A stretch of 24,305 nt of DNA from JAHFJA01 sp964357385 (GTDB lineage: Bacteria; Patescibacteriota; Patescibacteriia; JACQRZ01), in assembly GCA_964357385.1 (NCBI GenBank), contig CAYHKW010000007.1:1-24305 (forward strand), given 5' to 3'. Within the stretch, counting starts at the first letter, position 1. Every line of letters starts with the position of its first letter. A model generated the notes under the pieces. The model made no database searches and was not told the DNA's origin. It saw only the letters and a program-made list of their open reading frames with translations. Of the stretch, positions 1 to 7,617 are shown in pieces. The translations under genes and the position numbers were made by a program.

Positions 1-1275
1 CCCCCCTATCGGCAACTCAAGCCAAAATGTCGAACCCGATCCTTCTTTTGAAGTAAAGCCAATGGTGCCTCCATGTACTTCAATGTATTTTTTTGCAATA
101 TAGAGTCCCAGACCTGAAGAGTCAGGTCTCATCACTGAGGAATTACTTGCACGGAAAAAACGAGTAAAAAGACGGCCTTGTTCTGCGGGAGGTATACCAA
201 CCCCGCTATCAGATACTGAAAAACGTATCACTGTGTTCTTTTTTTCAAGAGTAACGGTTATGTTCCCTTTGGGGGGAGTATAGTTGATAGCGTTATTGAT
301 AAATATTTCTATAACCTTACGAACTTTTTCGCTATCCGCCTCTATTCTTGGAAGCGGCTTAAGTGGGGGTTGATAATTGAGTTTCAATTGTTTTATAGAG
401 CATTGTTTTTGCAACGTGGAAACTACTGACGACACAAGCGTCTCCATGGTAACTTCACTTTTTTCGAGAAAAATCCTTCCTTGCTCGATATCCATTGCTA
501 CGAGAAGATCATGGATGCGCTCAATTACCTCGTTATTTGCATCATACGCCATATGAAGCAATTCTGCATTTTTTGGAGAAAGAGGTACTTCATTGTCTCC
601 GATTGCTATTTCCAAACTCCAACGTACTGCGTTTAAAGGAGTACGAAATTGATGCGAAACCACTTGAATGAATTTGTTTTTCAAAAGATCCAACTCTTTT
701 AATCGCTCTGCAGACTCCATTTCTGGTGTAACATCCCTGCTGACACCAGCAATACGGTAGGTAAAGCCATTTACATCCTTGATGGGAATAAGGTTTGTAT
801 CAAGCCAACGACGGGAACCGTCAGGTCGCATAAGACGAAACGTAAAATGTTGTGGTGCGTTGTTTGCGGATACTTTTTCTAGATTTTCAAGAACAAATCC
901 TTTGTCTTCCTCATGTATGCTATGTGTCCATGCGAGTGGATCTTGGTAAAAAACATCAACATCGATCCCCCAAATTTCTTTGAATGCAGGACTGACATAC
1001 AATGTTTTAACATTACCAAAGGTGATAATAAAAAAAACTTCACTGATGTTTTCAACCAGCTGACGTAATCGTTCCTCACGTTCTTGCAATATTTTGTTTG
1101 CATCTGAGAGCTCAGATGAGCTTATGTCAAGAGATCGTTCGGACAGCACCCGATCGTCATCATGCTCGAGATAGGTCATGTCAACAACGTCAGTACAAAA
1201 TGAAAGCACTGCTGCGGGGACTTTTTTCAAGTCCCCGTATTGTTTTATCAGCTGGCGTTTGAGCAATTTATGCAT
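1..1275 (-). CDS. PAS-domain sensor histidine kinase (partial, C-terminus cut by window edge)
   Basis: Reading the minus strand from the ATG at 1275 gives 425 residues open to position 1. A helical N-terminal region (about 1-70, ending in SERSLDISSSEL...) precedes one PAS/PAC domain (about 68-185; LRQLVENISEVFFII ... RRWLDTNLIPIKD). The dimerisation domain carries SHQFRTPL with the phospho-acceptor His208. The ATPase domain shows the N box FINNAINYTPP (about 325-335), G1 box DSGVGIP, an F box and G2 box SSGLGLYIAKKYIEVHGG, ending in GSGSTFWLELP. Thus all catalytic boxes are present and only the last residues, or a further domain, are missing. No membrane segment is visible, so it should act in the cytoplasm. 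It follows the FIST gene by 13 nt on the same strand, so co-transcription is likely, with FIST as a probable partner sensor (inference). No response regulator is in the window. Confidence 0.93.
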   Translation of the reverse strand, partial: MHKLLKRQLIKQYGDLKKVPAAVLSFCTDVVDMTYLEHDDDRVLSERSLDISSSELSDANKILQEREERLRQLVENISEVFFIITFGNVKTLYVSPAFKEIWGIDVDVFYQDPLAWTHSIHEEDKGFVLENLEKVSANNAPQHFTFRLMRPDGSRRWLDTNLIPIKDVNGFTYRIAGVSRDVTPEMESAERLKELDLLKNKFIQVVSHQFRTPLNAVRWSLEIAIGDNEVPLSPKNAELLHMAYDANNEVIERIHDLLVAMDIEQGRIFLEKSEVTMETLVSSVVSTLQKQCSIKQLKLNYQPPLKPLPRIEADSEKVRKVIEIFINNAINYTPPKGNITVTLEKKNTVIRFSVSDSGVGIPPAEQGRLFTRFFRASNSSVMRPDSSGLGLYIAKKYIEVHGGTIGFTSKEGSGSTFWLELPIGG

Positions 1276-1288
1276 ACCGTATCAGAAA

Positions 1289-2476
1289 TTATATCTCGCG
1301 AAATGTCGTTATGGTCATGGTTTGATTGTGGAGTTGGCACTGATGTTCGCTTGCGGCGGTAGGGCATAGCTCTCCATAGGAGTAAAAGCCGGTGATGGCA
1401 GTGTCTTTACCAACAATATCCCTTACTGCCATGATTTCTTCTTCTGTTCTGCTTTTCAATACCAGCTTTCTGCCGACACAGCTGATGAGTATGGCAAGTT
1501 CCGGTTTTGATTTACCCAATCCTTTTATACTCATGGATGCGGCGCCTTCTGCACCATCAACCAGTCGGTCGAAGTTTGCTTTCATGAGCTGGGCATGGGA
1601 TCCTTGGGGGATATTCCCCGCAAAGGTCAAGCTTTTCTTTTCTTTGTCGATCGCAAGGATGGTTCGTACAATACGTGCTTCGTTTGTTTGCTGGTTGGGC
1701 ATGTGAATTTGCAAAGGGAACAAGAGTCCTGTTGCGGGTAATCCTTCTGCTTTGTCGCCGAGATATTTTGTATAAAGGTCAAGTGCGGGGGTGTTATCGA
1801 GTTCATATAAGACATTTCCATCAGATTTTGTGATGATACGATCCGGACCAAACGTATCCCAACCTCCCAATGAGCCAAAGCCAATGCGGATGTTTTCGCC
1901 ATAAAATCCTATTACAACAAGTTTACCCGATGCCGGTACTTGATTGAGGCCCACTACGGTCTTTTTGAAGTCAGCGCCATCACCCACAAGACCCCCGGTT
2001 ACGGCGACCCCTTGGGGAAGTTGAGAGACGATACCCTCGACCAGCTCAGTTCCATTGATTTTAAGACCCTCGGAAAAGACCATTACATGGCATAATCCTT
2101 TTTTGGTGAGTGCTTTTCCGAGTGCGGCACCAGCTTCCTTGCTTTGTTTTGCATTCTTGATGTCGGCTTGTATTGCCTGTATTTTTGTTTTTTCAAAATT
2201 GATGGCCGTTACTGAAAGGGAATCATCAAGAACTTCATTATCAAGAATTTCCCCTGCAGTCGAACAAAAGACAACCTGCGCAGTGGGATACCATGACATG
2301 ACGGTATCTGTTAATTTTTTTTGAGACACCACTGTTCGTCCACCGAACGCAAAGACCAGCTGAGGCTTCTTTTTGAGCGGATGCTTTGATATATTTACCC
2401 ACCCTTCTTGTTTCGTCCACTTTTTTTGCTCGATCTGCATAATGTTGAGCGTGAAGTATAAGTAGCTATCGTTCAT
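1289..2476 (-). CDS. FIST N-/C-domain sensory protein
   Basis: A 395-aa soluble protein with the FIST_N then FIST_C layout (about 40-225 and 240-375). Typical features are a start region MQIEQKKWTKQEGW, QLVFAFGGRTVV, a VFSEGLKINGTELVEGI segment, and a C-terminal GFYSYGELCP followed by CQLHNQTMTI, which I associate with the end of FIST_C. FIST is a ligand-sensing domain of signal-transduction proteins thought to bind small molecules such as amino acids; the ligand here cannot be read from sequence. The start at 2476 is the longest option; Met13 (MQIEQKKW) matches family starts better and would give 383 aa. Neither start has a clear Shine-Dalgarno. It lies 13 nt upstream of the histidine kinase, pointing to a two-gene sensory operon. 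Confidence 0.9.
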   Translation of the reverse strand: MNDSYLYFTLNIMQIEQKKWTKQEGWVNISKHPLKKKPQLVFAFGGRTVVSQKKLTDTVMSWYPTAQVVFCSTAGEILDNEVLDDSLSVTAINFEKTKIQAIQADIKNAKQSKEAGAALGKALTKKGLCHVMVFSEGLKINGTELVEGIVSQLPQGVAVTGGLVGDGADFKKTVVGLNQVPASGKLVVIGFYGENIRIGFGSLGGWDTFGPDRIITKSDGNVLYELDNTPALDLYTKYLGDKAEGLPATGLLFPLQIHMPNQQTNEARIVRTILAIDKEKKSLTFAGNIPQGSHAQLMKANFDRLVDGAEGAASMSIKGLGKSKPELAILISCVGRKLVLKSRTEEEIMAVRDIVGKDTAITGFYSYGELCPTAASEHQCQLHNQTMTITTFREI

Positions 2477-2561
2477 TGTATCATTGATGCGCCCGAGCGC
2501 CCAATGCGCTTTGTGTTTATCTTGATTTCTGTTAATCTATGAAGATTATTTCGCTATCATC

Positions 2562-3107
2562 ATGACATTTCGTACTACCGGTATTATTATTGCCAAACGC
2601 GATGGGCGCGATGCTGATCGTGTTTTTACTATATATACCAAAGAGCACGGCAAGATTAGTGCTTTGGCAAAAAGCGCAAAAAAGATTACCAGCAAACTAG
2701 CAGGTCACTTGGAATTATTTACCTACGCGACATTTACCATTGCCCGCGGCAGAGTAGGGGATCATATTGCGACGGTTGATGTTATCAAAGATTATACGCC
2801 ATCGTTAGAAAAATCAGACCGGTTGATCGCAGCATTGTATTGCCTTGAATGCACTGATCAGATGATTCGAACAGACCAGATCGATCGGGACGTATTTGAG
2901 TTATTATTAGCATTCATGCAAGAAGTATCGACAGGCACCATTCCGTCTTCATCGCTAGCACGGGCATATCTGTGTAATCTCTGTAATCTTTTGGGATACG
3001 GCGTGCCGCATGAACAATTTTCACTTCAAGAACATTTGTTTCCCTATCTCAATTCACTTCCCAAAAGCCAAGTATACTTTGAACATTTGACGAGCGGGAG
3101 TAAATAA
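2562..3107 (+). CDS. recO: DNA repair protein RecO (short form)
   Basis: RecO loads RecA onto SSB-coated DNA in the RecFOR recombination pathway. The 181-aa product begins with the N-terminal OB-fold typical of RecO (TGIIIAKRDGRDADRVFTIYT, then GKISALAKSAKK and LELFTYATFTIARGR), followed by the helical region with ALYCLECTDQMI and ending soon after NLLGYGVP. RecO proteins are usually about 240 aa; the part after the LLGY motif, which in several RecO proteins holds a four-cysteine zinc site, is missing. No broken extension is evident, so this looks like a naturally short version. It is divergent from the FIST gene with 85 nt between them; no clear Shine-Dalgarno precedes the ATG. Confidence 0.85.
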   Translation: MTFRTTGIIIAKRDGRDADRVFTIYTKEHGKISALAKSAKKITSKLAGHLELFTYATFTIARGRVGDHIATVDVIKDYTPSLEKSDRLIAALYCLECTDQMIRTDQIDRDVFELLLAFMQEVSTGTIPSSSLARAYLCNLCNLLGYGVPHEQFSLQEHLFPYLNSLPKSQVYFEHLTSGSK

Positions 3108-3159
3108 GGTATTATGGGGCGCAATGTTGTTTAACATTTGAATCATATAACAGTAGATA

Positions 3160-3165
3160 AAGGAG
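3160..3165 (+). promoter_or_regulatory. Shine-Dalgarno AAGGAG deciding a GTG start
   Basis: AAGGAG lies 9 nt before the GTG at 3175. It is one of the few strong ribosome binding sites in the window and supports the non-ATG start of the UPRTase-like gene. Confidence 0.75.
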
Positions 3166-3174
3166 CTTTAGGTA

Positions 3175-4008
3175 GTGAACAGAAAAATGAAAATTCTTTC
3201 CTTAGAGGGGAGGAAGTCGATCGACATCCAGGTTACGAAAGTGCGAAACGCAGACACTCAAAGCGTTGAATTCAGGAAGGCGTGCCGCATATTGGCAGTA
3301 GAATCCATCAAAGCTTTTTTTGATAGTGATCAAGGTATAATGGTTTTGCGGACTATAACGTTTCAAACTCCCGTTTCAGAATGCAAAGGGGTCACCGCAG
3401 AATTCCAAAAGTTTTGCTGGCTTCCCATCATGAGATCCGGATTATTGCCGTGGGCAGCGATGTCGCAGTATGTTGATGATACATATGGTGATATTACGAT
3501 TGTTCCTGATGGGGAAGGTATGATCTTCGTAGAGGATCTCAACGAGGGCATTATAAAAATTCCATCAGGATTTGCTGGAGCAGAACGGTATGAAGATAAG
3601 CCGACAGAACAAAAGTTTGATTATTATAAACCCCCCAAAGACGTTGCTGGTAGACATGTGTTTATCCCTGAATCGGTATTAGCTACTGCAGGGTCTGCGG
3701 GGACGGTCATTCGTGCAGTGAAAAAAGCGGGTGCTCTATCGGTTGTATTGCCTTGTGCAGTTGCTGCCAAGGAAGGCCTCGATGTTCTTGATCAGGAGTT
3801 TGGCGACTATGTTACGGTAGTTACCTGTGCTATTGACCTTGAGCTAACTGATAAAAAATTTATCAAACCAGGTCTGGGTGATTATGGGAATAGGGCATTT
3901 GGGGCAAAAAACGATGAGGAGTGCGAAAAACACCAGTATGATATGCAGAAAACTATTAAAGAGTTAGAAGAGAGGCTCGAGGAGCAATTTGTATGTGATG
4001 CCCATTAG
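3175..4008 (+). CDS. Uracil phosphoribosyltransferase-like protein
   Basis: The 277-aa protein resembles UPRTase, which makes UMP from uracil and PRPP. The matches are WLPIMRSGLLPW (81-93; family PVLRAGLG), a PRPP-loop region at 162-176 (VFIPESVLATAGSAGT), KKAGALSVVLPCAVAAKEG, and PGLGDYGNRAFGA (232-244; the uracil-site signature PGLGDAGDRLFGT). The protein is longer than the usual ~210 aa, with extra sequence near 100-150 and a charged tail with ELEERLEE. The PRPP loop deviates: the usual D-P-M-L-A-T-G-G-S is P-E-S-V-L-A-T-A-G-S. Function may therefore be altered. It starts with GTG, chosen because AAGGAG (3160-3165) lies 9 nt upstream; the next ATG (3187) is too far. A strong terminator follows, so it is probably a single-gene unit or pairs with recO. 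Confidence 0.75.
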   Translation: MNRKMKILSLEGRKSIDIQVTKVRNADTQSVEFRKACRILAVESIKAFFDSDQGIMVLRTITFQTPVSECKGVTAEFQKFCWLPIMRSGLLPWAAMSQYVDDTYGDITIVPDGEGMIFVEDLNEGIIKIPSGFAGAERYEDKPTEQKFDYYKPPKDVAGRHVFIPESVLATAGSAGTVIRAVKKAGALSVVLPCAVAAKEGLDVLDQEFGDYVTVVTCAIDLELTDKKFIKPGLGDYGNRAFGAKNDEECEKHQYDMQKTIKELEERLEEQFVCDAH

Positions 4009-4018
4009 AGACTATAGA

Positions 4019-4037
4019 TATACTAAAAATTAGTATA
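4019..4037. repeat. Perfect inverted repeat downstream of the UPRTase-like gene
   Basis: An AT-rich 8-bp stem TATACTAA / TTAGTATA with a 3-nt loop, beginning 10 nt after the stop codon and 11 nt before a GC-richer terminator hairpin. It may protect the mRNA 3' end or be a minor part of the terminator. Function is inferred only. Confidence 0.5.
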
Positions 4038-4048
4038 TTCCTTCAAAC

Positions 4049-4078
4049 AACAGGTCAAAAGACCTGTTTATTTTTTTT
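4049..4078 (+). terminator. Rho-independent terminator after the UPRTase-like gene
   Basis: Stem AACAGGTC / GACCTGTT with AAAA loop, followed by TATTTTTTTT. The perfect 8-bp stem and long T tract are a textbook intrinsic terminator, separating this gene from aspS. Confidence 0.9.
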
Positions 4079-4089
4079 ACCCACGCCAC

Positions 4090-4118
4090 TTGTCAATACT
4101 AAGGTTTTTCCCTATACT
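4090..4118 (+). promoter_or_regulatory. Sigma70-type promoter of aspS
   Basis: The -35 hexamer TTGTCA (4090-4095) and -10 hexamer TATACT (4113-4118) are separated by 17 nt. The expected start near 4125 gives a leader of about 23 nt before the aspS ATG, without a recognisable Shine-Dalgarno. Confidence 0.8.
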
Positions 4119-4147
4119 ACCGACATATAACCAATACTTTTTCTGTT

Positions 4148-5911
4148 ATGTATAGGACTCATACCTGTGGCCAACTCACAAAACAAGACGCCGGAAGCGA
4201 AGTAACCCTTGCAGGATGGGTGAATTCCCGCCGCGATCATGGAGGGCTTATTTTTATCGACCTGCGCGACCGATATGGTATTACCCAGATTACCTTCAAT
4301 CCTGAGCAAAACCCTGATGCCTGGAAGCGTGCCGAAGAGCTCCGTGGCGAGTTTGTAATACAGGTTACGGGCAGCGTCATTGCGCGTCCTGCAGAAATGG
4401 TAAACAACAAGATGTCGACCGGTGAGATCGAAGTCGTCGCAACCAGCCTCGAGATCATGAGTCATGCAAAAACCCCTCCGTTTGAAATTGGTAATACCAG
4501 TGTCAATGAAGAGCTCCGTTTGACCTACCGTTACCTTGATTTGCGTGATTCGCGCTTGCAGGAAATCATGGCAAAGCGCGATGCGCTCATCACTCGTGTT
4601 CGTGAGTATTTTCATGGCAACAATTTTATCGAAGTACAGACGCCGATCTTGGCAAACTCTTCTCCGGAAGGCGCTCGCGATTATTTGGTTCCTTCTCGCG
4701 TGCATCCGGGAAAGTTTTACGCGCTTCCTCAAGCACCACAGCAGTTCAAACAATTATTGATGGTAGCTGGTCTTGATCGTTATTTCCAGATTGCGCCATG
4801 CTTTCGTGATGAAGACCCTCGCTCTGATCGCCACCCAGGAGATTTTTACCAGATCGACCTTGAGATGTCGTTTGTAAAACAAGAAGACGTATGGTCAATG
4901 GCAGAACCACTGGCGATTGAACTGACAAAAAACTTTTCAAATAAAGAAATTATACAGGCACCATTTCCTCGTATTAGCTATAACGATTCGATCCGAAGAT
5001 ACGGTACTGATAAGCCGGACTTGCGGTTTGGGTTTGAGATTGTTGATGCCAGTCATGTGTTTGCACAATCTGAGTTCAAAGTGTTTGCTGATGCGTTAGC
5101 CATGAATGGTGGTATCGTTAATGCTTTAAAAATTGATGGCGCAGGGACGTTTTCTCGCAGCGAGATTGATGACCTTACTGAAACCGCACGCGCTAACGGT
5201 GCAAAAGGATTAGCATATATTATCTATGAAGATGAGCCACGATCACCGATTTTGAAATTCATGACCTCTGAAGAGATCACGGGCGTTACCGCGGCAGTAG
5301 GAGCGCAAAAAGGTGACATCGTATTCTTCGGTGCGGATACCTTTAATACCGCAAGTAAGGCACTGGGTGCTGTTCGCAGTGCGTGTGGTGAGAAGCTTGG
5401 CCTCAAGGATCCGAACAAAGCGGCATGGCTATGGGTGACGGATTTCCCTATGTATGAGAAAGGTGACGATAGAAAGATTGATTTTGCCCACAACCCGTTT
5501 TCAATGCCGGATGGGGGAATGGAGTCCCTCCAAACAAAAGATCCGCTTGATATCGGGGCCAACCAGTATGACTTGGTGTGTAATGGGTATGAAATGGCAT
5601 CGGGTGCAATACGCAACCATAAACCAGAGATCATGTACAAGGCGTTTGAGTTGGTAGGATATGGTAATGAAGTGGTTGATAAGAAGTTTGGCCACATGAT
5701 CAAAGCGTTTGAATATGGTGTTCCTCCTCACGGCGGTATGGCCTTTGGACTTGATCGTCTCCTGATGGTACTGTTTGACCTGCCAAACATTCGTGATATT
5801 TATGCGTTCCCAAAGAACGGCAATGCGCAAGACATGATGATGGGATCACCTTCAGAAGTTGACGATAACCAGCTTAAAGAGCTGGGTATCAATATTGTGA
5901 AAAGGGGGTAG
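4148..5911 (+). CDS. aspS: Aspartyl-tRNA synthetase, bacterial type
   Basis: AspRS charges tRNA-Asp with aspartate. The 587 aa show the bacterial layout: N-terminal anticodon-binding OB fold (about 1-105; GWVNSRRDHGGLIFIDLRDRYG), class II catalytic core with motif 2 FRDEDPRSDRHPGDFYQIDLEMSF, a GAD insertion domain (about 290-400), and motif 3 GGMAFGLDRLLMVL near the C-terminus. Length is normal. His31 in RRDHGG is the residue seen in non-discriminating bacterial AspRS, where discriminating enzymes carry Leu; the second known determinant near residue 82 is Gly in the former and Lys in the latter, and here the stretch reads RPAEMVNN, so it is not informative. With gatC and gatA nearby, the enzyme may also make Asp-tRNA-Asn (inference). 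It has its own promoter; the NYN gene follows after 7 nt. Confidence 0.97.
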   Translation: MYRTHTCGQLTKQDAGSEVTLAGWVNSRRDHGGLIFIDLRDRYGITQITFNPEQNPDAWKRAEELRGEFVIQVTGSVIARPAEMVNNKMSTGEIEVVATSLEIMSHAKTPPFEIGNTSVNEELRLTYRYLDLRDSRLQEIMAKRDALITRVREYFHGNNFIEVQTPILANSSPEGARDYLVPSRVHPGKFYALPQAPQQFKQLLMVAGLDRYFQIAPCFRDEDPRSDRHPGDFYQIDLEMSFVKQEDVWSMAEPLAIELTKNFSNKEIIQAPFPRISYNDSIRRYGTDKPDLRFGFEIVDASHVFAQSEFKVFADALAMNGGIVNALKIDGAGTFSRSEIDDLTETARANGAKGLAYIIYEDEPRSPILKFMTSEEITGVTAAVGAQKGDIVFFGADTFNTASKALGAVRSACGEKLGLKDPNKAAWLWVTDFPMYEKGDDRKIDFAHNPFSMPDGGMESLQTKDPLDIGANQYDLVCNGYEMASGAIRNHKPEIMYKAFELVGYGNEVVDKKFGHMIKAFEYGVPPHGGMAFGLDRLLMVLFDLPNIRDIYAFPKNGNAQDMMMGSPSEVDDNQLKELGINIVKRG

Positions 5912-5918
5912 GGAATGT

Positions 5919-6536
5919 ATGAATGAGTATGATTCTAAAAAAGAAGAAATTAGAAAGTTTTTAGAATCTTTTGAACACAGAAAAAATCGTACGATTGTTA
6001 TTGTTGATTATGGAAATGTTGAAAAATGGAAAAATAGTTTAGGATGGAAAATAGATATTAAAAAATTGTCCCAGCTGGTACGATATTTTTCCATCGGTAG
6101 CGAGTTTTTAAGACGTTTTTATTATGGAGCTGATTTTGGTCCAAACGACCACTCAGATATATTATCCGAGTGGTCGCGGTCTATTTTTGAAAGAGCTCGG
6201 ATGAATCGTTTTGAAGTAGTTAAAAAAAGAGTAAAGTACATCCACTCAAAAGATAATCCTGCAGGATATGAAAAGAAGTGTGATTTAGACGTTGAAATGG
6301 CAGTTGATTTAATAAGAGAGCGTGAGAATTATGATACGGTTGTTCTATTTTCTGGTGATGGTGATCTGATGTGCGTCGTTAAGTATCTAAAAGAAGAATA
6401 TAATAAAAAATGTGTCGTATTTGCAGCACGCGGTCACATTGGTCGGGAAGTTATTGATGCGTTCAATGAAGGTTTTGTGGAGGAGATTTTATATGCAGAT
6501 GATTTTGAATATAGACTTAATAAATCTCAATTTTGA
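5919..6536 (+). CDS. NYN-domain (LabA/DUF88-like) putative ribonuclease
   Basis: A 205-aa soluble protein with the PIN-like NYN fold. Visible metal-binding positions are Asp30 and Asn33 in IVIVDYGNVE, Asp122/Asp124 in KKCDLDVEMAVD, and Asp147/Asp149 in VLFSGDGDLMCVVKYL; the last is the typical SGDGDF-like motif. NYN proteins are usually metal-dependent RNases or RNA-processing factors; the substrate is unknown. It starts 7 nt after the aspS stop and is likely read through from aspS. Its base composition is clearly more AT-rich than aspS (many AAA, GAA and TTT codons), which hints at separate origin. An intrinsic terminator follows. Confidence 0.85.
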   Translation: MNEYDSKKEEIRKFLESFEHRKNRTIVIVDYGNVEKWKNSLGWKIDIKKLSQLVRYFSIGSEFLRRFYYGADFGPNDHSDILSEWSRSIFERARMNRFEVVKKRVKYIHSKDNPAGYEKKCDLDVEMAVDLIRERENYDTVVLFSGDGDLMCVVKYLKEEYNKKCVVFAARGHIGREVIDAFNEGFVEEILYADDFEYRLNKSQF

Positions 6537-6558
6537 TTATTTTCCCTTCTAATATCAG

Positions 6559-6583
6559 AAAACCCGCCCAAAAGGCGGGGTTT
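6559..6583 (+). terminator. Likely intrinsic terminator after the NYN gene
   Basis: Inverted repeat AAACCCGCC / GGCGGGGTTT with one bulged G and a short CAAAA loop. The GC-rich stem is strong, but the T tract after it is short (TTTCGATC), so termination may be partial. Confidence 0.6.
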
Positions 6584-6655
6584 CGATCAAAATGGGGTAA
6601 GCCCATAGCTTACAAAGATATTATAAGTATGAGTTAGGTAAAAGTCAATAGTCGC

Positions 6656-6682
6656 TTGTATTTTTACAGGGGGGGGTAGAAT
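6656..6682 (+). promoter_or_regulatory. Putative promoter with a G8 tract in the spacer
   Basis: A good -10 TAGAAT (6677-6682) lies directly after eight G (6669-6676). The best -35-like element is TTGTAT (6656-6661), with a 15-nt spacer; shifted readings such as GCTTGT give 17. The ATG of the ABC binding-protein gene is 32 nt downstream of the -10. Slippage of the G run would change promoter spacing. Confidence 0.5.
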
Positions 6683-6714
6683 TAACTTAATATTAATTTT
6701 ACTCTTAAATAGTT

Positions 6715-7608
6715 ATGAATAAAGAAAGTACAAAAGTAGTTATCATATGTGCTGTGATCGCTTTGGTTGTCTCGCTAGTGGGAGTAAAATTGTTTTCTGG
6801 TAGTACTATTGTAAATAACACCAATAATACTTCATCAGTTAAAAGCACTCTTGCAAGTGTTTTAGATAAAAAAGAAATTCGTGTAGGATATGTGGTTTAT
6901 GCTCCCCAGATGATAAAGGATGCTAATACGGGGGCCTTGTCGGGAATTTTTCATGATGCGCTCGAAGAAGCAGGAAAAAATCTTGGTTTAAAAATAAATT
7001 GGGTTGAAGAAGTAAGTTGGGGAACTATGATTGAAGGTCTTCAGGCGGGGCGATATGACATGGTTGGTTCTCCTGTATGGCCAAGCGCACCTCGCGCAAC
7101 ACAAGCAGACTTTACACTACCATTGACCTATAGTGCTATTTCCGTGTTTGCTCGATCTGACGATAAACGTTTTGATTTAAGTTACGATGCCATCAATTCA
7201 CCAGATATACGTATCGCTGCTATTGATGGTGATATATCAGCGACCATTGCTGCACAACAATTCCCGAAAGCAAAAATTGTTTCTCTACCACAACTTTCTG
7301 AACAATCCCAGGAATTATTGACTGTTTCAACAGGAAAAGCTGACGTTACCTTTGTTGAACCATTTTTTGGGGATGAATTTTCACAGAAAAATGCTGGTTC
7401 GGTTAAGAACGTTCAGCCAACCAATCCACTCCGTGTAAATGGAAATGCGATGATGGTTGCACAAGGCCAAGAGGAGTTTAAAGCAATGATCAATGTAGCC
7501 TTGGAAGAAGAACTCAATAGCGGCTTCATTGATGGGCTTGTAAAGAAGTATGAAGTTTCAAAGAATTCCTTTTATCCGATCGCAAAGCCATTTTCCCTCC
7601 CCCGTTAA
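6715..7608 (+). CDS. Polar amino-acid ABC transporter substrate-binding protein
   Basis: A 297-aa family-3 solute-binding protein. Residues about 8-27 are one hydrophobic segment, followed by a Ser/Thr/Asn-rich linker (30-45) and the two-lobed binding domain from KKEIRVGYVVYAPQM to the end. Typical features are LDKKEIRVGY near the start of lobe 1, GTMIEGLQAGRYDMVGSPVWPSAPRATQADFT, and a lobe-2 segment with TGKADVTFVEP. There is no lipobox cysteine at the end of the hydrophobic segment, so it may be held by an uncleaved N-terminal anchor outside the cytoplasmic membrane. The permease and ATPase follow in the same direction, completing an importer. The ligand is probably an amino acid but the exact one cannot be read. 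Confidence 0.88.
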   Translation: MNKESTKVVIICAVIALVVSLVGVKLFSGSTIVNNTNNTSSVKSTLASVLDKKEIRVGYVVYAPQMIKDANTGALSGIFHDALEEAGKNLGLKINWVEEVSWGTMIEGLQAGRYDMVGSPVWPSAPRATQADFTLPLTYSAISVFARSDDKRFDLSYDAINSPDIRIAAIDGDISATIAAQQFPKAKIVSLPQLSEQSQELLTVSTGKADVTFVEPFFGDEFSQKNAGSVKNVQPTNPLRVNGNAMMVAQGQEEFKAMINVALEEELNSGFIDGLVKKYEVSKNSFYPIAKPFSLPR

Positions 7609-7617
7609 TTTCGATCT

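Noticed and set aside
4112..4753. 213-aa open frame antisense to aspS
   Set aside because: Lies wholly opposite conserved aspS, has no family pattern or ribosome binding site, and is explained as a shadow frame.
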